DNA from: a virus
Virus record (IMG/VR): IMGVR_UViG_3300047566_000068
Span: 1 to 26,865 of that record
Direction: 5' to 3' (one strand)
Length of the DNA: 26,865 bases
A model generated the notes under the pieces. That model did no database searches and was not told the DNA's origin. It saw nothing but the letters and a program-made list of their open reading frames with translations. How positions within the stretch are numbered: position 1 is the first letter of the stretch; every line of letters begins with the position of its first letter. The position numbers and the translations under genes are program-made. This document shows, one piece after another, positions 20,614 through 26,865 of this stretch.

Positions 20614-21297
20614 TTAACTTAATACTTTCTGAACTACTGCACGAACTTCTTTGTTAAGTCTTAACGCTATCAATTCACTTCTACCCTCTTGCGTTTTGAG
20701 TAGTCCGTTGAACCAATCTGTATATTGGGACTTGAAGTCCTTTAACTCTTGGCTTTCTTTGGCTTTCTCATCTTTTTCTAACTCTTGAGCTTTCTTAAAC
20801 ACTACGCTTGAAACCTCTTTGAATTTTTGTTTGCTTTCTTTGTCAGTTTTATCTGATAAGTTAACTAACTCTGATTTAAGATTTTCAATGCTAACGTGTT
20901 CATACTTCTTTTCTATTTCAGCTTGTTCAGCTTTCTTAGCTTGTTCATGCTTTGCAGTTTTGCTAGTGCCTTTGGGCTTTGTAATGCCGTCAGCTTTAAG
21001 AATAGCAACCACTTCTTTAGAGTAGTTAGAAGCCGTTGAGGGTAAAATTTCTTTGGTATTCACAAGTCTGTTTTCAAAGTCCGCAAATATCAATTCCCAG
21101 CGTTGCTTAGTGCAATCACTACCAATCAATGACTTGGTAGCTTTCGCAACCTTGAACACTAATTCACTACGTTTAAGCCCTGCATGATGAGCTTGGCTCA
21201 TTACATCTACCATTTCAACATCAATAAACTTCTTGTCTTGAACTGATAACACTTCTACTTGCTTTGCTGTTGCTGTTGCTGTTGTTTTCTTTGACAT
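20614..21297 (-). CDS. Charged coiled-coil protein (227 aa)
   Basis: Begins MSKKTTATATAKQVEVLSVQ, then an N-terminal globular region (residues about 20-110, with CTKQRWELIFADFENRL and SNYSKEVVAILKADGI), a Lys/Ala/Glu linker (TAKHEQAKKAEQAEIEKKYE) and a long C-terminal helical region. No family recognised. It is the only gene of a unit with its own consensus promoter, dyad G and strong terminator, so it is probably made in high amount early. A DNA- or RNA-binding regulator or scaffold would fit, and it is a possible binder of the dyad or palindrome. That is speculation. Confidence 0.75.
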   Translation of the reverse strand: MSKKTTATATAKQVEVLSVQDKKFIDVEMVDVMSQAHHAGLKRSELVFKVAKATKSLIGSDCTKQRWELIFADFENRLVNTKEILPSTASNYSKEVVAILKADGITKPKGTSKTAKHEQAKKAEQAEIEKKYEHVSIENLKSELVNLSDKTDKESKQKFKEVSSVVFKKAQELEKDEKAKESQELKDFKSQYTDWFNGLLKTQEGRSELIALRLNKEVRAVVQKVLS

Positions 21298-21329
21298 ATT
21301 AAACCTCTTTAAGTTAAGTTATAAAATTC

Positions 21330-21363
21330 GTTCTGCTTTGCACGATTGAGTGCAATTCAGAAC
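21330..21363 (-). promoter_or_regulatory. 34-bp dyad element G
   Basis: GTTCTG (21330-21335), TTGCACG (21338-21344), AGTGCAA (21349-21355), CAGAAC (21358-21363). Outer arms pair perfectly. It lies 32 nt before the ATG at 21297, in the leader made from the promoter at 21398-21426. Confidence 0.82.
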
Positions 21364-21397
21364 ACTTATGAACTGAGTTAACTCAATTCATACGAGC

Positions 21398-21426
21398 ATT
21401 ATAGCATAACTAATTGACAATGTCAA
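21398..21426 (-). promoter_or_regulatory. Consensus sigma-70 promoter with perfect palindromic operator
   Basis: Minus strand TTGACA (21426-21421), 17-nt spacer, TATAAT (21403-21398). The palindrome TTGACAATGTCAA (21414-21426) covers the -35. It drives the 227-aa coiled-coil gene through a leader of about 95 nt. Confidence 0.88.
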
Positions 21427-21502
21427 GTATATTATAAGGTATAACCCCTACTACCCCCCTATACCCCCAAAATTTTTTGGGACTCCCACACAGGCGCGTA
21501 CA

Positions 21503-21532
21503 TTGAACTTTGCACAAATAATAGGATATAAT
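21503..21532 (+). promoter_or_regulatory. Possible plus-strand promoter
   Basis: TTGAAC (21503-21508), 18-nt spacer, TATAAT (21527-21532). Transcription would start at about 21539, exactly where the structured RNA candidate begins. It is opposite in direction to the neighbouring genes. Confidence 0.5.
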
Positions 21533-21538
21533 TTAAAA

Positions 21539-21660
21539 ATGGGTTCGGTTAAGCCGACTTCAAAGGACATAGTAAGTTTGGCTTTTTTCGGCTTTCCGCC
21601 AGACAAGCAGTAACTATCAAATTTGCGAACCCACCCCCTTCTTTTTAAAAAGGGCATTTC
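21539..21660 (+). ncRNA. Structured small RNA candidate
   Basis: An outer 8-bp stem TGGGTTCG/CGAACCCA (21540-21547 with 21626-21633) encloses an inner 7-bp stem AAGCCGA/TCGGCTT (21551-21557 with 21588-21594), inside which CAAA and TTTG (21561-21564, 21577-21580) can pair. After it comes a CCCTT/AAGGG hairpin (about 21636-21654). A promoter-like pair precedes it. No long gene fits here. The 68-codon frame on the other strand lacks a ribosome site. It is not a tRNA. Confidence 0.4.
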
Positions 21661-21683
21661 AAAAAATTTTTTGCAAAAAATTT

Positions 21684-21708
21684 AAAAAAATGTGTAATAT
21701 ACTACACA
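21684..21708 (-). terminator. Rho-independent terminator after the metalloprotease
   Basis: On the minus strand TGTGTA, a 6-nt loop, TACACA (21708-21691), followed by seven T (21690-21684). It is AT-rich but well shaped, and it lies about 40 nt after the metalloprotease stop. Confidence 0.65.
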
Positions 21709-21748
21709 ATTTTCATTCATATTAAAAAAGTCAGAGGTTGAATGAAAA

Positions 21749-22093
21749 CTAAAAGGTCTTACGATTGTAGCCGTAGAGTTTGCAGATCTCATCTGCTAGT
21801 ACATCAAACCGCTCATCGTGCTTTTCATGGTCGTTGCTTTTTGGATTACGAGTGTAATTAAGAAGGTGAATCATTTCGTGATGTAGAACTTCAGAAACTT
21901 GCTTTAAAGATTTGCGTGACTTATCTATCTGTATACGCATAGGTGGAGTAAGAAATAACCCATAACAATCAGGACTATCTATAATTTCAAATTGTATTTT
22001 TACAGGGGCGGGCATCTTATAACGATTGAACGGAGGCATTGCAATAAAGCATTTATATAGCTGCCGTAACGTTCGCTTGTTACAAAATGTCAA
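21749..22093 (-). CDS. SprT-like HExxH metalloprotease
   Basis: 114 aa. VLHHEMIHLLNYTR carries the zinc motif HEMIH (72-76) and KHDERFDVLADEIC gives the likely third ligand (H92), as in SprT/SprT-like proteins of phages. There is no zinc-ribbon C-terminus. The start is TTG at 22093, in a TTGA overlap with the upstream stop like the ATGA junctions elsewhere; ATG at codon 19 is an alternative. Phage SprT-like proteins near the terminase are common, but their substrates are unknown. Confidence 0.82.
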   Translation of the reverse strand: MTFCNKRTLRQLYKCFIAMPPFNRYKMPAPVKIQFEIIDSPDCYGLFLTPPMRIQIDKSRKSLKQVSEVLHHEMIHLLNYTRNPKSNDHEKHDERFDVLADEICKLYGYNRKTF

Positions 22094-22482
22094 AACGAAT
22101 AAACCTCGAAATAAACCATAGCATTATTATTTTCAAATTTAACTGTAGGCAAATTTCTTGGTTTAAACAATTCAGGATTATATACACCAGTTGCATCTAT
22201 TTCAGGAAAGTAGATTAAAACAGAACGCATGCCATTCACATTATCCATTCTCCAGCAACCTTCATGATTAGCATGCCCTTTTTCAGTGGCATAAGCTGCA
22301 TAAGGATAGTTTTTTAAACCCATCTTAATAAACTCACAAGGTTCTTTAGTCAAAACAACTTCACCAGTCTCTGATTTCATAGAGAACTCTTTAATATCTT
22401 CTTGAGATTTACTTTCCATAGGCCATAATGCAACCCACCAAAGTAAAATTCCTGCAATAGTAATTGTGATGAGGTCTTTCAT
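22090..22482 (-). CDS. Signal-anchored hypothetical protein (130 aa)
   Basis: From ATG 22482 the product starts MKDLITITIAGILLWWVALW, one membrane helix or uncleaved signal. The outside domain has two cysteines (EPCEFI, EGCWRM) that could form a disulfide, and FPEIDATGVYNPELF. No family recognised. A GTG 6 nt upstream is an alternative start. A TATAAT (22494-22489) lies only 6 nt before the ATG and no ribosome site is seen, so the message may be leaderless. It is the first gene of the minus-strand block. Confidence 0.65.
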   Translation of the reverse strand: MKDLITITIAGILLWWVALWPMESKSQEDIKEFSMKSETGEVVLTKEPCEFIKMGLKNYPYAAYATEKGHANHEGCWRMDNVNGMRSVLIYFPEIDATGVYNPELFKPRNLPTVKFENNNAMVYFEVYSF

Positions 22483-22506
22483 GTACACATTATACTAAAA
22501 AAGTAC

Positions 22507-22535
22507 TTGATTTATATAATAAATTAGTATATAGT
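22507..22535 (+). promoter_or_regulatory. Promoter of the packaging/structural genes
   Basis: TTGATT (22507-22512), 17-nt spacer, TATAGT (22530-22535), about 50 nt before the small terminase ATG. Its upstream part, AAGTACTTGATTTATA, is the same kind of sequence as the AAGT-N2-TTGATTT repeats of the noncoding region. The TTGACATTGTCAA palindrome is absent, so it is probably controlled differently from the minus-strand promoters. Confidence 0.7.
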
Positions 22536-22586
22536 GCCGTCCAATAGCTGCAAAAATAAATTCAAGGATGTAAACAGCGACATTTT

Positions 22587-23168
22587 ATGGCAATAACCAT
22601 TATTCCAACGGCTAATGTGCCACTTCCTGACGACTTTGAGTCGGAAGAACCTACTACATTAGAACAAAAAGTCAAAGTAGCTGCTAAAACCATGCAAATT
22701 TTAGATGAAGCAGGGGCAGAAATCCCAGTTTCTACACAAGAAAAGCAAGAAGCTGAAGAAATATTTAAAAATTTTACAAATCCAGACATAACTGCTCCAT
22801 TAAATGCTGCTACTAAGCAAGCTTTGAATGTTCCTGCTACAGTTCAGCATTTATATGCGATGTTATCGGACTATGATCATCAAGTTGTACAAGAAGCCGT
22901 CCAATTGAGACGGTTTGTTACTAATAAACTAATAGAAGATGCAGGGTTATCAGATCCTAGACATAGATTGAAAGCATTAGAGTTACTTGGTAAGATAAGT
23001 GATGTGGGTTTATTTTCAGAAAAAACAGAAATTACTGTTAAAAACTTATCACAAGAAGATTTAGAAGCTCAAATTAAAGCTAAGATGTATAAAATACTAG
23101 GCAAGACTGCAGTTATTGATGCATCATTTGAAGTTGTTGAAACAAAAGACGTAACACCTGATATTTAA
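22587..23168 (+). CDS. Terminase small subunit candidate
   Basis: 193 aa. The C-terminal half has LRRFVTNKLIEDAGLSDPRH, then RLKALELLGKISDVGLFSEK and TEITVKNLS. This is a pattern known from small-terminase-like phage proteins just upstream of TerL. The N-terminus is acidic and helical. It would recognise the packaging site and load the large subunit onto DNA. It is immediately followed by TerL one base later. The ribosome site is weak (AAGGA about 19 nt before the ATG). Confidence 0.75.
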   Translation: MAITIIPTANVPLPDDFESEEPTTLEQKVKVAAKTMQILDEAGAEIPVSTQEKQEAEEIFKNFTNPDITAPLNAATKQALNVPATVQHLYAMLSDYDHQVVQEAVQLRRFVTNKLIEDAGLSDPRHRLKALELLGKISDVGLFSEKTEITVKNLSQEDLEAQIKAKMYKILGKTAVIDASFEVVETKDVTPDI

Positions 23169-23169
23169 T

Positions 23170-24711
23170 ATGGCGATACAAATACCAGGTGTCAGTGAAG
23201 CTGATATAGATAAAGCGTTAGCTAATATTTCTGTTCTTCCTCCTCATGAGCAGATGCAGTTTTTAGCACAGCTAAATGAATTAGAGAAAACACAAGAAGT
23301 ATCACAAAGACAGACTACATTTTTAGAATTTGTTAAACATGTTTATCCAGGATACAAAGTAGGAGCTCATCATAAAAAACTTGCACAAATCTTTGAAGAC
23401 ATTGCTAACGGAAAAAAGAAACGAGTTATTGTTAACATTGCTCCGCGACACGGGAAATCCGAACTCATCTCATATTTGGCACCGGCTTGGTTTTTGGGTA
23501 AATACCCGGCTAAGAAGATTATTATGGCATCTCATACAGCTGACCTTGCAGTTAACTTTGGTCGACGTGTTCGTAACCTTGTGGGTAGTGATGCTTATAA
23601 AGATGTTTTTCCCGAAGTAGAGTTACAAGCTGATAGCAAATCCGCATCTCGCTGGGGAACTAATTTTAATGGGGAGTACTTTGCCATCGGTGTGGGGGGT
23701 GCTCTTGCTGGTCGTGGCGCCGATTTATTTATCATTGATGATCCTCACTCAGAACAGGATGCGAAGCTCGGACGTCCGGATGTTTTTCTACCTGCTTGGG
23801 AGTGGTTTCAGTCTGGTCCTATTCAGCGTCTTATGCCAGGCGGTGCTATTATTGTAGTGATGACTAGGTGGTCTAAGTTAGATTTGACGGGCCAAATAGT
23901 TAACCAAATGGTAAAAAATGAAGGCGTGGATGAGTGGGAAGTTGTTGAATTTCCAGCGATTATTGAAGACAAAGAAGGTAACGAAGCTTCACTATGGCCA
24001 GAGTTTTGGCCACTAGAAGAACTAAAAGCAAAGAAGGCTTCACTTGATATACGATATTGGAATGCGCAATACTTACAGAACCCAGTATCAGAAGAAGGTG
24101 CCCTCATCAAACGTGAATGGTGGAAGATATGGGATAAAGAAGATCCACCAAGTTGCGAGTTTACGATTATGGCGCTTGATGCAGCCCAAGAAGCTAACAC
24201 AAGGGCTGATTATAATTCGTTAACTACGTGGGGTGTCTTTTTTAACGAAGAAACCAATAATTATAATATAATACTGCTAAATGCAATAAAGAAACGTTTG
24301 GAATTTCCAGAACTCAAAGAACTTGTTCTAGAAGAATATAAAGATTGGGAACCCGACGCATTCATAGTAGAAAAGAAATCTAACGGAGCAGCTCTCTATC
24401 AAGAGATGAGAAGGATGGGTGTTCCGATAGGAGAATTTACACCTGGAAAAGGGCAAGATAAGATTAGTCGCGTTAACTCTGTGGCAGACTTGTTTAGATC
24501 AGGAATAGTATGGGCACCCGATAGACGTTGGGCACATGAACTGATTGAAGAGTGTAATGACTTTCCTGCAGGTGCTAACGATGACCAAGTGGATAGTACA
24601 ACATTAGCCTTGATGCGCTTCAGACAAGGTGGGTTCATTAGATTACCTAATGATGAACCTGATGAGATATATGGCTTCAAGAGTAGTAGAAACAGATTGT
24701 ACTTAGTATGA
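23170..24711 (+). CDS. terL: Terminase large subunit (Terminase_6 type)
   Basis: 513 aa. Walker A is APRHGKSE (91-98) and Walker B LFIIDD (186-191), followed by the coupling MTRWSKLDLTG. The C-terminal RNase H-like nuclease has MALDAAQE (D337), FIVEKKSNG (E401) and GANDDQVDS (D471, D472, D475). All key residues are present. The N-terminus (about 1-60) is helical and probably binds the small subunit. It packages DNA into the procapsid and cuts concatemers. It ends in ATGA with the 56-aa gene that follows. Confidence 0.96.
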   Translation: MAIQIPGVSEADIDKALANISVLPPHEQMQFLAQLNELEKTQEVSQRQTTFLEFVKHVYPGYKVGAHHKKLAQIFEDIANGKKKRVIVNIAPRHGKSELISYLAPAWFLGKYPAKKIIMASHTADLAVNFGRRVRNLVGSDAYKDVFPEVELQADSKSASRWGTNFNGEYFAIGVGGALAGRGADLFIIDDPHSEQDAKLGRPDVFLPAWEWFQSGPIQRLMPGGAIIVVMTRWSKLDLTGQIVNQMVKNEGVDEWEVVEFPAIIEDKEGNEASLWPEFWPLEELKAKKASLDIRYWNAQYLQNPVSEEGALIKREWWKIWDKEDPPSCEFTIMALDAAQEANTRADYNSLTTWGVFFNEETNNYNIILLNAIKKRLEFPELKELVLEEYKDWEPDAFIVEKKSNGAALYQEMRRMGVPIGEFTPGKGQDKISRVNSVADLFRSGIVWAPDRRWAHELIEECNDFPAGANDDQVDSTTLALMRFRQGGFIRLPNDEPDEIYGFKSSRNRLYLV

Positions 24712-24878
24712 TTGTATATAGTGTCAAAGGTTTGTTTGATGGGCGTAAACGAAAAGTATGTAGAAGAATGTCAGACAAAAGCAAAAGAGTATATGCTAAG
24801 TTACATAAATACAGAAAAATGTGGTGGCATTTTAAAACAAGATGGGACCCGAACACGGACGAATTAACAGAGGAATAG
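24708..24878 (+). CDS. Small basic protein between terminase and portal (56 aa)
   Basis: ATGA overlap with terL. The product is very basic: IVYSVKGLFDGRKRKVCRRM, SDKSKRVYAKLHKYRKMWWH, then an acidic tail. No family recognised. The charge suggests DNA or RNA binding; a packaging accessory protein would suit the position. It ends 3 nt before the portal ATG. Confidence 0.6.
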   Translation: MIVYSVKGLFDGRKRKVCRRMSDKSKRVYAKLHKYRKMWWHFKTRWDPNTDELTEE

Positions 24879-24881
24879 AAT

Positions 24882-26865
24882 ATGGCAGTGAATATAGATA
24901 AAAGTGTAAGTCAAGCTCCAATGGGGTTAGAAGAATTAGCGAGTGCTCAACCAGACCTTGCTATTGAAATTGAAAATCCAGACTCAGTCACATTAGATGA
25001 TGGCAGTATGGAGATTACCATTGTGCCTGGTAAAGAAACTAATGATGAGTTTAATGCCAACCTTGCAGAGGATATGGATGAAGGACAACTTACAGAACTT
25101 GCAGGTGATCTTGTAGGTGAGTTTGATGCCGATGTTAATTCTAGAAAAGATTGGTTGACTACATACGTTGATGGTCTAGAGTTATTAGGATTAAAAGTAG
25201 AAGATAGAACAGAACCATGGCCTGGTGCATGTAACGTCTATCACCCACTCATGACTGAGGCATTAGTTAAATTCCAAGCGGAAACGATGATGGAAACATT
25301 TCCAGCAGCGGGTCCTGTCAAAACAGTTATTATAGGTAAGCAGACAAAAGAAAAAGAAGAAGCAGCTGAACGTGTTAAAGAAGATATGAACTATCAGTTA
25401 ACACAAGAGATGCCAGAATATAGACCTGAGCATGAAAGAATGTTATGGGGTCTAGGTTTAGCTGGTAATGCGTTTAAGAAAGTTTACTATGATCCGTCTC
25501 TAGAACGTCAAGTTTCGATGTATGTGCCAGCAGAAGATATTGTAGTCCCATATGGTGCGTCATCATTAGAAACTGCAGAACGTGTAACACACGTCATGCG
25601 TAAAACTAAAAATGAGTTACGTAAATTACAAGTAGCTGGGTTCTACCGTGATGTTGACTTAGGAGATCCGTTTATTGATATTGACGAAGCTGAACGTCGT
25701 ATCGCTGAGAAATTAGGGTTCAACCCAACAGAAGATGATCGATATAAAATCCTTGAGATGCACGTTAATATCGACTTAGAAAATGGTGATAGTGAAGATG
25801 GTATAGCACTGCCTTATGTTGTTACGATTGAAAAAGGTACAGGTACCATATTATCTATTAGACGTAATTGGAACCCAGATGATAAAAAGAAATTAAAACG
25901 TAACCACTTCGTTCACTATGGTTACATTCCTGGATTTGGTTTTTATTGCTTTGGCTTGATCCACCTGATAGGAGCTTTCGCGAAGTCAGGGACAATGATT
26001 CTACGTCAACTTGTAGATGCCGGTACATTATCTAATCTACCAGGTGGTATGAAGTCAAGAGGCTTAAGAATTAAAGGTGATGACACACCTATTGCTCCAG
26101 GTGAATGGAGAGATGTAGATGTACCATCAGGTGCTATACGTGACAACATCTTACCACTACCGTACAAAGAACCTTCACAAGTATTGCAAAGTTTGATGAA
26201 TCAGATTATTGAAGAAGGTCGTAGATTTGCATCTGCTGCTGATATGAAAGTATCTGATATGTCAGCTAATTCACCAGTAGGTACAACATTAGCGATTCTT
26301 GAAAGAACTCTTAAAGTCATGTCTGCAGTTCAAGCTCGTGTTTACTATGCGATGAAACAAGAGTTTAAATTACTTAAAGGCATTATTAGAGATTACACGC
26401 CAGAAGAATATAATTATGATCCTGAAATAGGTGACAGACGTGCTAAACAAGCTGATTATGATAATGTAGATGTTATACCTGTATCAGATCCTAATGCTGC
26501 TACAATGTCTCAAAAAGTTGTACAGTATCAAGCAGTTATGCAAATGGCTGCACAATATCCACAGATTTATGATTTAGCTGAACTTAATAAACAAATGTTA
26601 GAAGTTTTAGGTGTTAAGAATATTGGTAAATTAATCCCATCAGCTGACGATCAAAAACCAAAAGATCCTGTAACAGAAAATATGGATATTATTAATGGTA
26701 AACCAGCTAAAGCATTTATTTACCAAGATCATCAAGCACATATTCAAGTTCATATGGCTGCTATGCAAGATCCAAAAATTCAACAAATGGTTGGACAAAA
26801 TCCACAAGCTCAAACAATACAAGCTGCAGCAATGGCACATATTAATGAGCATGTAGCCTTTGAAT
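24882..26865 (+). CDS. Portal protein, 3' end outside the window
   Basis: At least 661 codons, open at the right edge. Signature blocks: DRTEPWPGACNVYHPL, METFPAAGPVKT, YRPEHERMLWGLGLAGNAFK and KVYYDPSLERQVSMYVPAED, then NPDDKKKLKRNHFVHYGYIP and FGFYCFGLIHLIGAFAKS. These are typical of long podovirus-type portals found in aquatic phages. The portal forms the dodecameric channel for DNA entry at the capsid vertex. The C-terminal part is rich in Gln and Ala. AGGA precedes the ATG by about 10 nt. Confidence 0.92.
   Translation, partial: MAVNIDKSVSQAPMGLEELASAQPDLAIEIENPDSVTLDDGSMEITIVPGKETNDEFNANLAEDMDEGQLTELAGDLVGEFDADVNSRKDWLTTYVDGLELLGLKVEDRTEPWPGACNVYHPLMTEALVKFQAETMMETFPAAGPVKTVIIGKQTKEKEEAAERVKEDMNYQLTQEMPEYRPEHERMLWGLGLAGNAFKKVYYDPSLERQVSMYVPAEDIVVPYGASSLETAERVTHVMRKTKNELRKLQVAGFYRDVDLGDPFIDIDEAERRIAEKLGFNPTEDDRYKILEMHVNIDLENGDSEDGIALPYVVTIEKGTGTILSIRRNWNPDDKKKLKRNHFVHYGYIPGFGFYCFGLIHLIGAFAKSGTMILRQLVDAGTLSNLPGGMKSRGLRIKGDDTPIAPGEWRDVDVPSGAIRDNILPLPYKEPSQVLQSLMNQIIEEGRRFASAADMKVSDMSANSPVGTTLAILERTLKVMSAVQARVYYAMKQEFKLLKGIIRDYTPEEYNYDPEIGDRRAKQADYDNVDVIPVSDPNAATMSQKVVQYQAVMQMAAQYPQIYDLAELNKQMLEVLGVKNIGKLIPSADDQKPKDPVTENMDIINGKPAKAFIYQDHQAHIQVHMAAMQDPKIQQMVGQNPQAQTIQAAAMAHINEHVAFE

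Noticed and set aside
21451-21657. 68-codon minus-strand frame (MPFLKRRGWVRKF...)
   Set aside because: No ribosome site, low-complexity end, lies over nested RNA stems and between a terminator and a promoter.
23823-24680. Minus-strand frames opposite terL
   Set aside because: Shadows of a gene with full terminase motifs; Ser-rich composition typical of antisense translation.

Overview
This window is a piece of a tailed double-stranded DNA phage genome (Caudoviricetes). It carries a phage replication set (primase, family A DNA polymerase, SNF2-type helicase, two PD-(D/E)XK nucleases), an endolysin, and a packaging block (small and large terminase, portal). Genes are short, tightly packed and joined by ATGA, TAATG or longer overlaps. 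The portal and polymerase look most like uncultivated marine and freshwater podovirus-like phages. The DNA is AT-rich, and the clear promoters are near-consensus sigma-70, so the host is probably an AT-rich aquatic proteobacterium. The host assignment is inference. I see no tRNA, rRNA, IS element, integrase or CRISPR array.

Layout. Almost everything from position 1 to 22482 is on the minus strand (early and middle genes). The packaging and structural genes from 22587 to the right edge are on the plus strand. The two blocks diverge from about 22483-22586. Reading the minus strand in transcription order: (i) a signal-anchored protein and an HExxH metalloprotease, ending at a terminator (21684-21708); (ii) an intergenic stretch with a plus-strand structured RNA candidate; (iii) a strong promoter and a 227-aa coiled-coil protein ending in a strong terminator (20552-20588); (iv) a noncoding region of about 900 bp full of direct repeats, a possible replication origin or regulatory hub; (v) a promoter followed by many small genes, including three tandem winged-helix-like paralogs, several mini membrane proteins and a SleB-type endolysin; (vi) another strong promoter, then DUF6878-like and DUF6915-like genes, a MoxR-type AAA+ ATPase, a metallopeptidase/VWA protein and a DUF3150-like protein; (vii) the nucleic acid module: VRR-NUC nuclease, DUF3310 protein, PolA, Cas4/RecB-like nuclease, HNH proteins, helicase, possible ssDNA-binding protein, small HTH protein and the start of a primase.

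Two repeated DNA signals tie the minus-strand region together. The first is a family of seven 34-bp dyads (outer arms GTTCYG/CRGAAC, inner arms TTGCACT/AGTGCAA, constant spacing), each just upstream of a minus-strand start codon. The second is the odd palindrome TTGACA-W-TGTCAA, which overlaps the -35 box of all four strong minus-strand promoters and recurs in the repeat region. Together they look like an undescribed phage regulatory network. Other notable points are an in-frame TAA inside the primase gene, a DNA polymerase with Leu-Ser at the Phe762-Gly763 positions, a likely attenuator in front of the helicase, and a tandem gene triplication that kept its overlapping start/stop junction.
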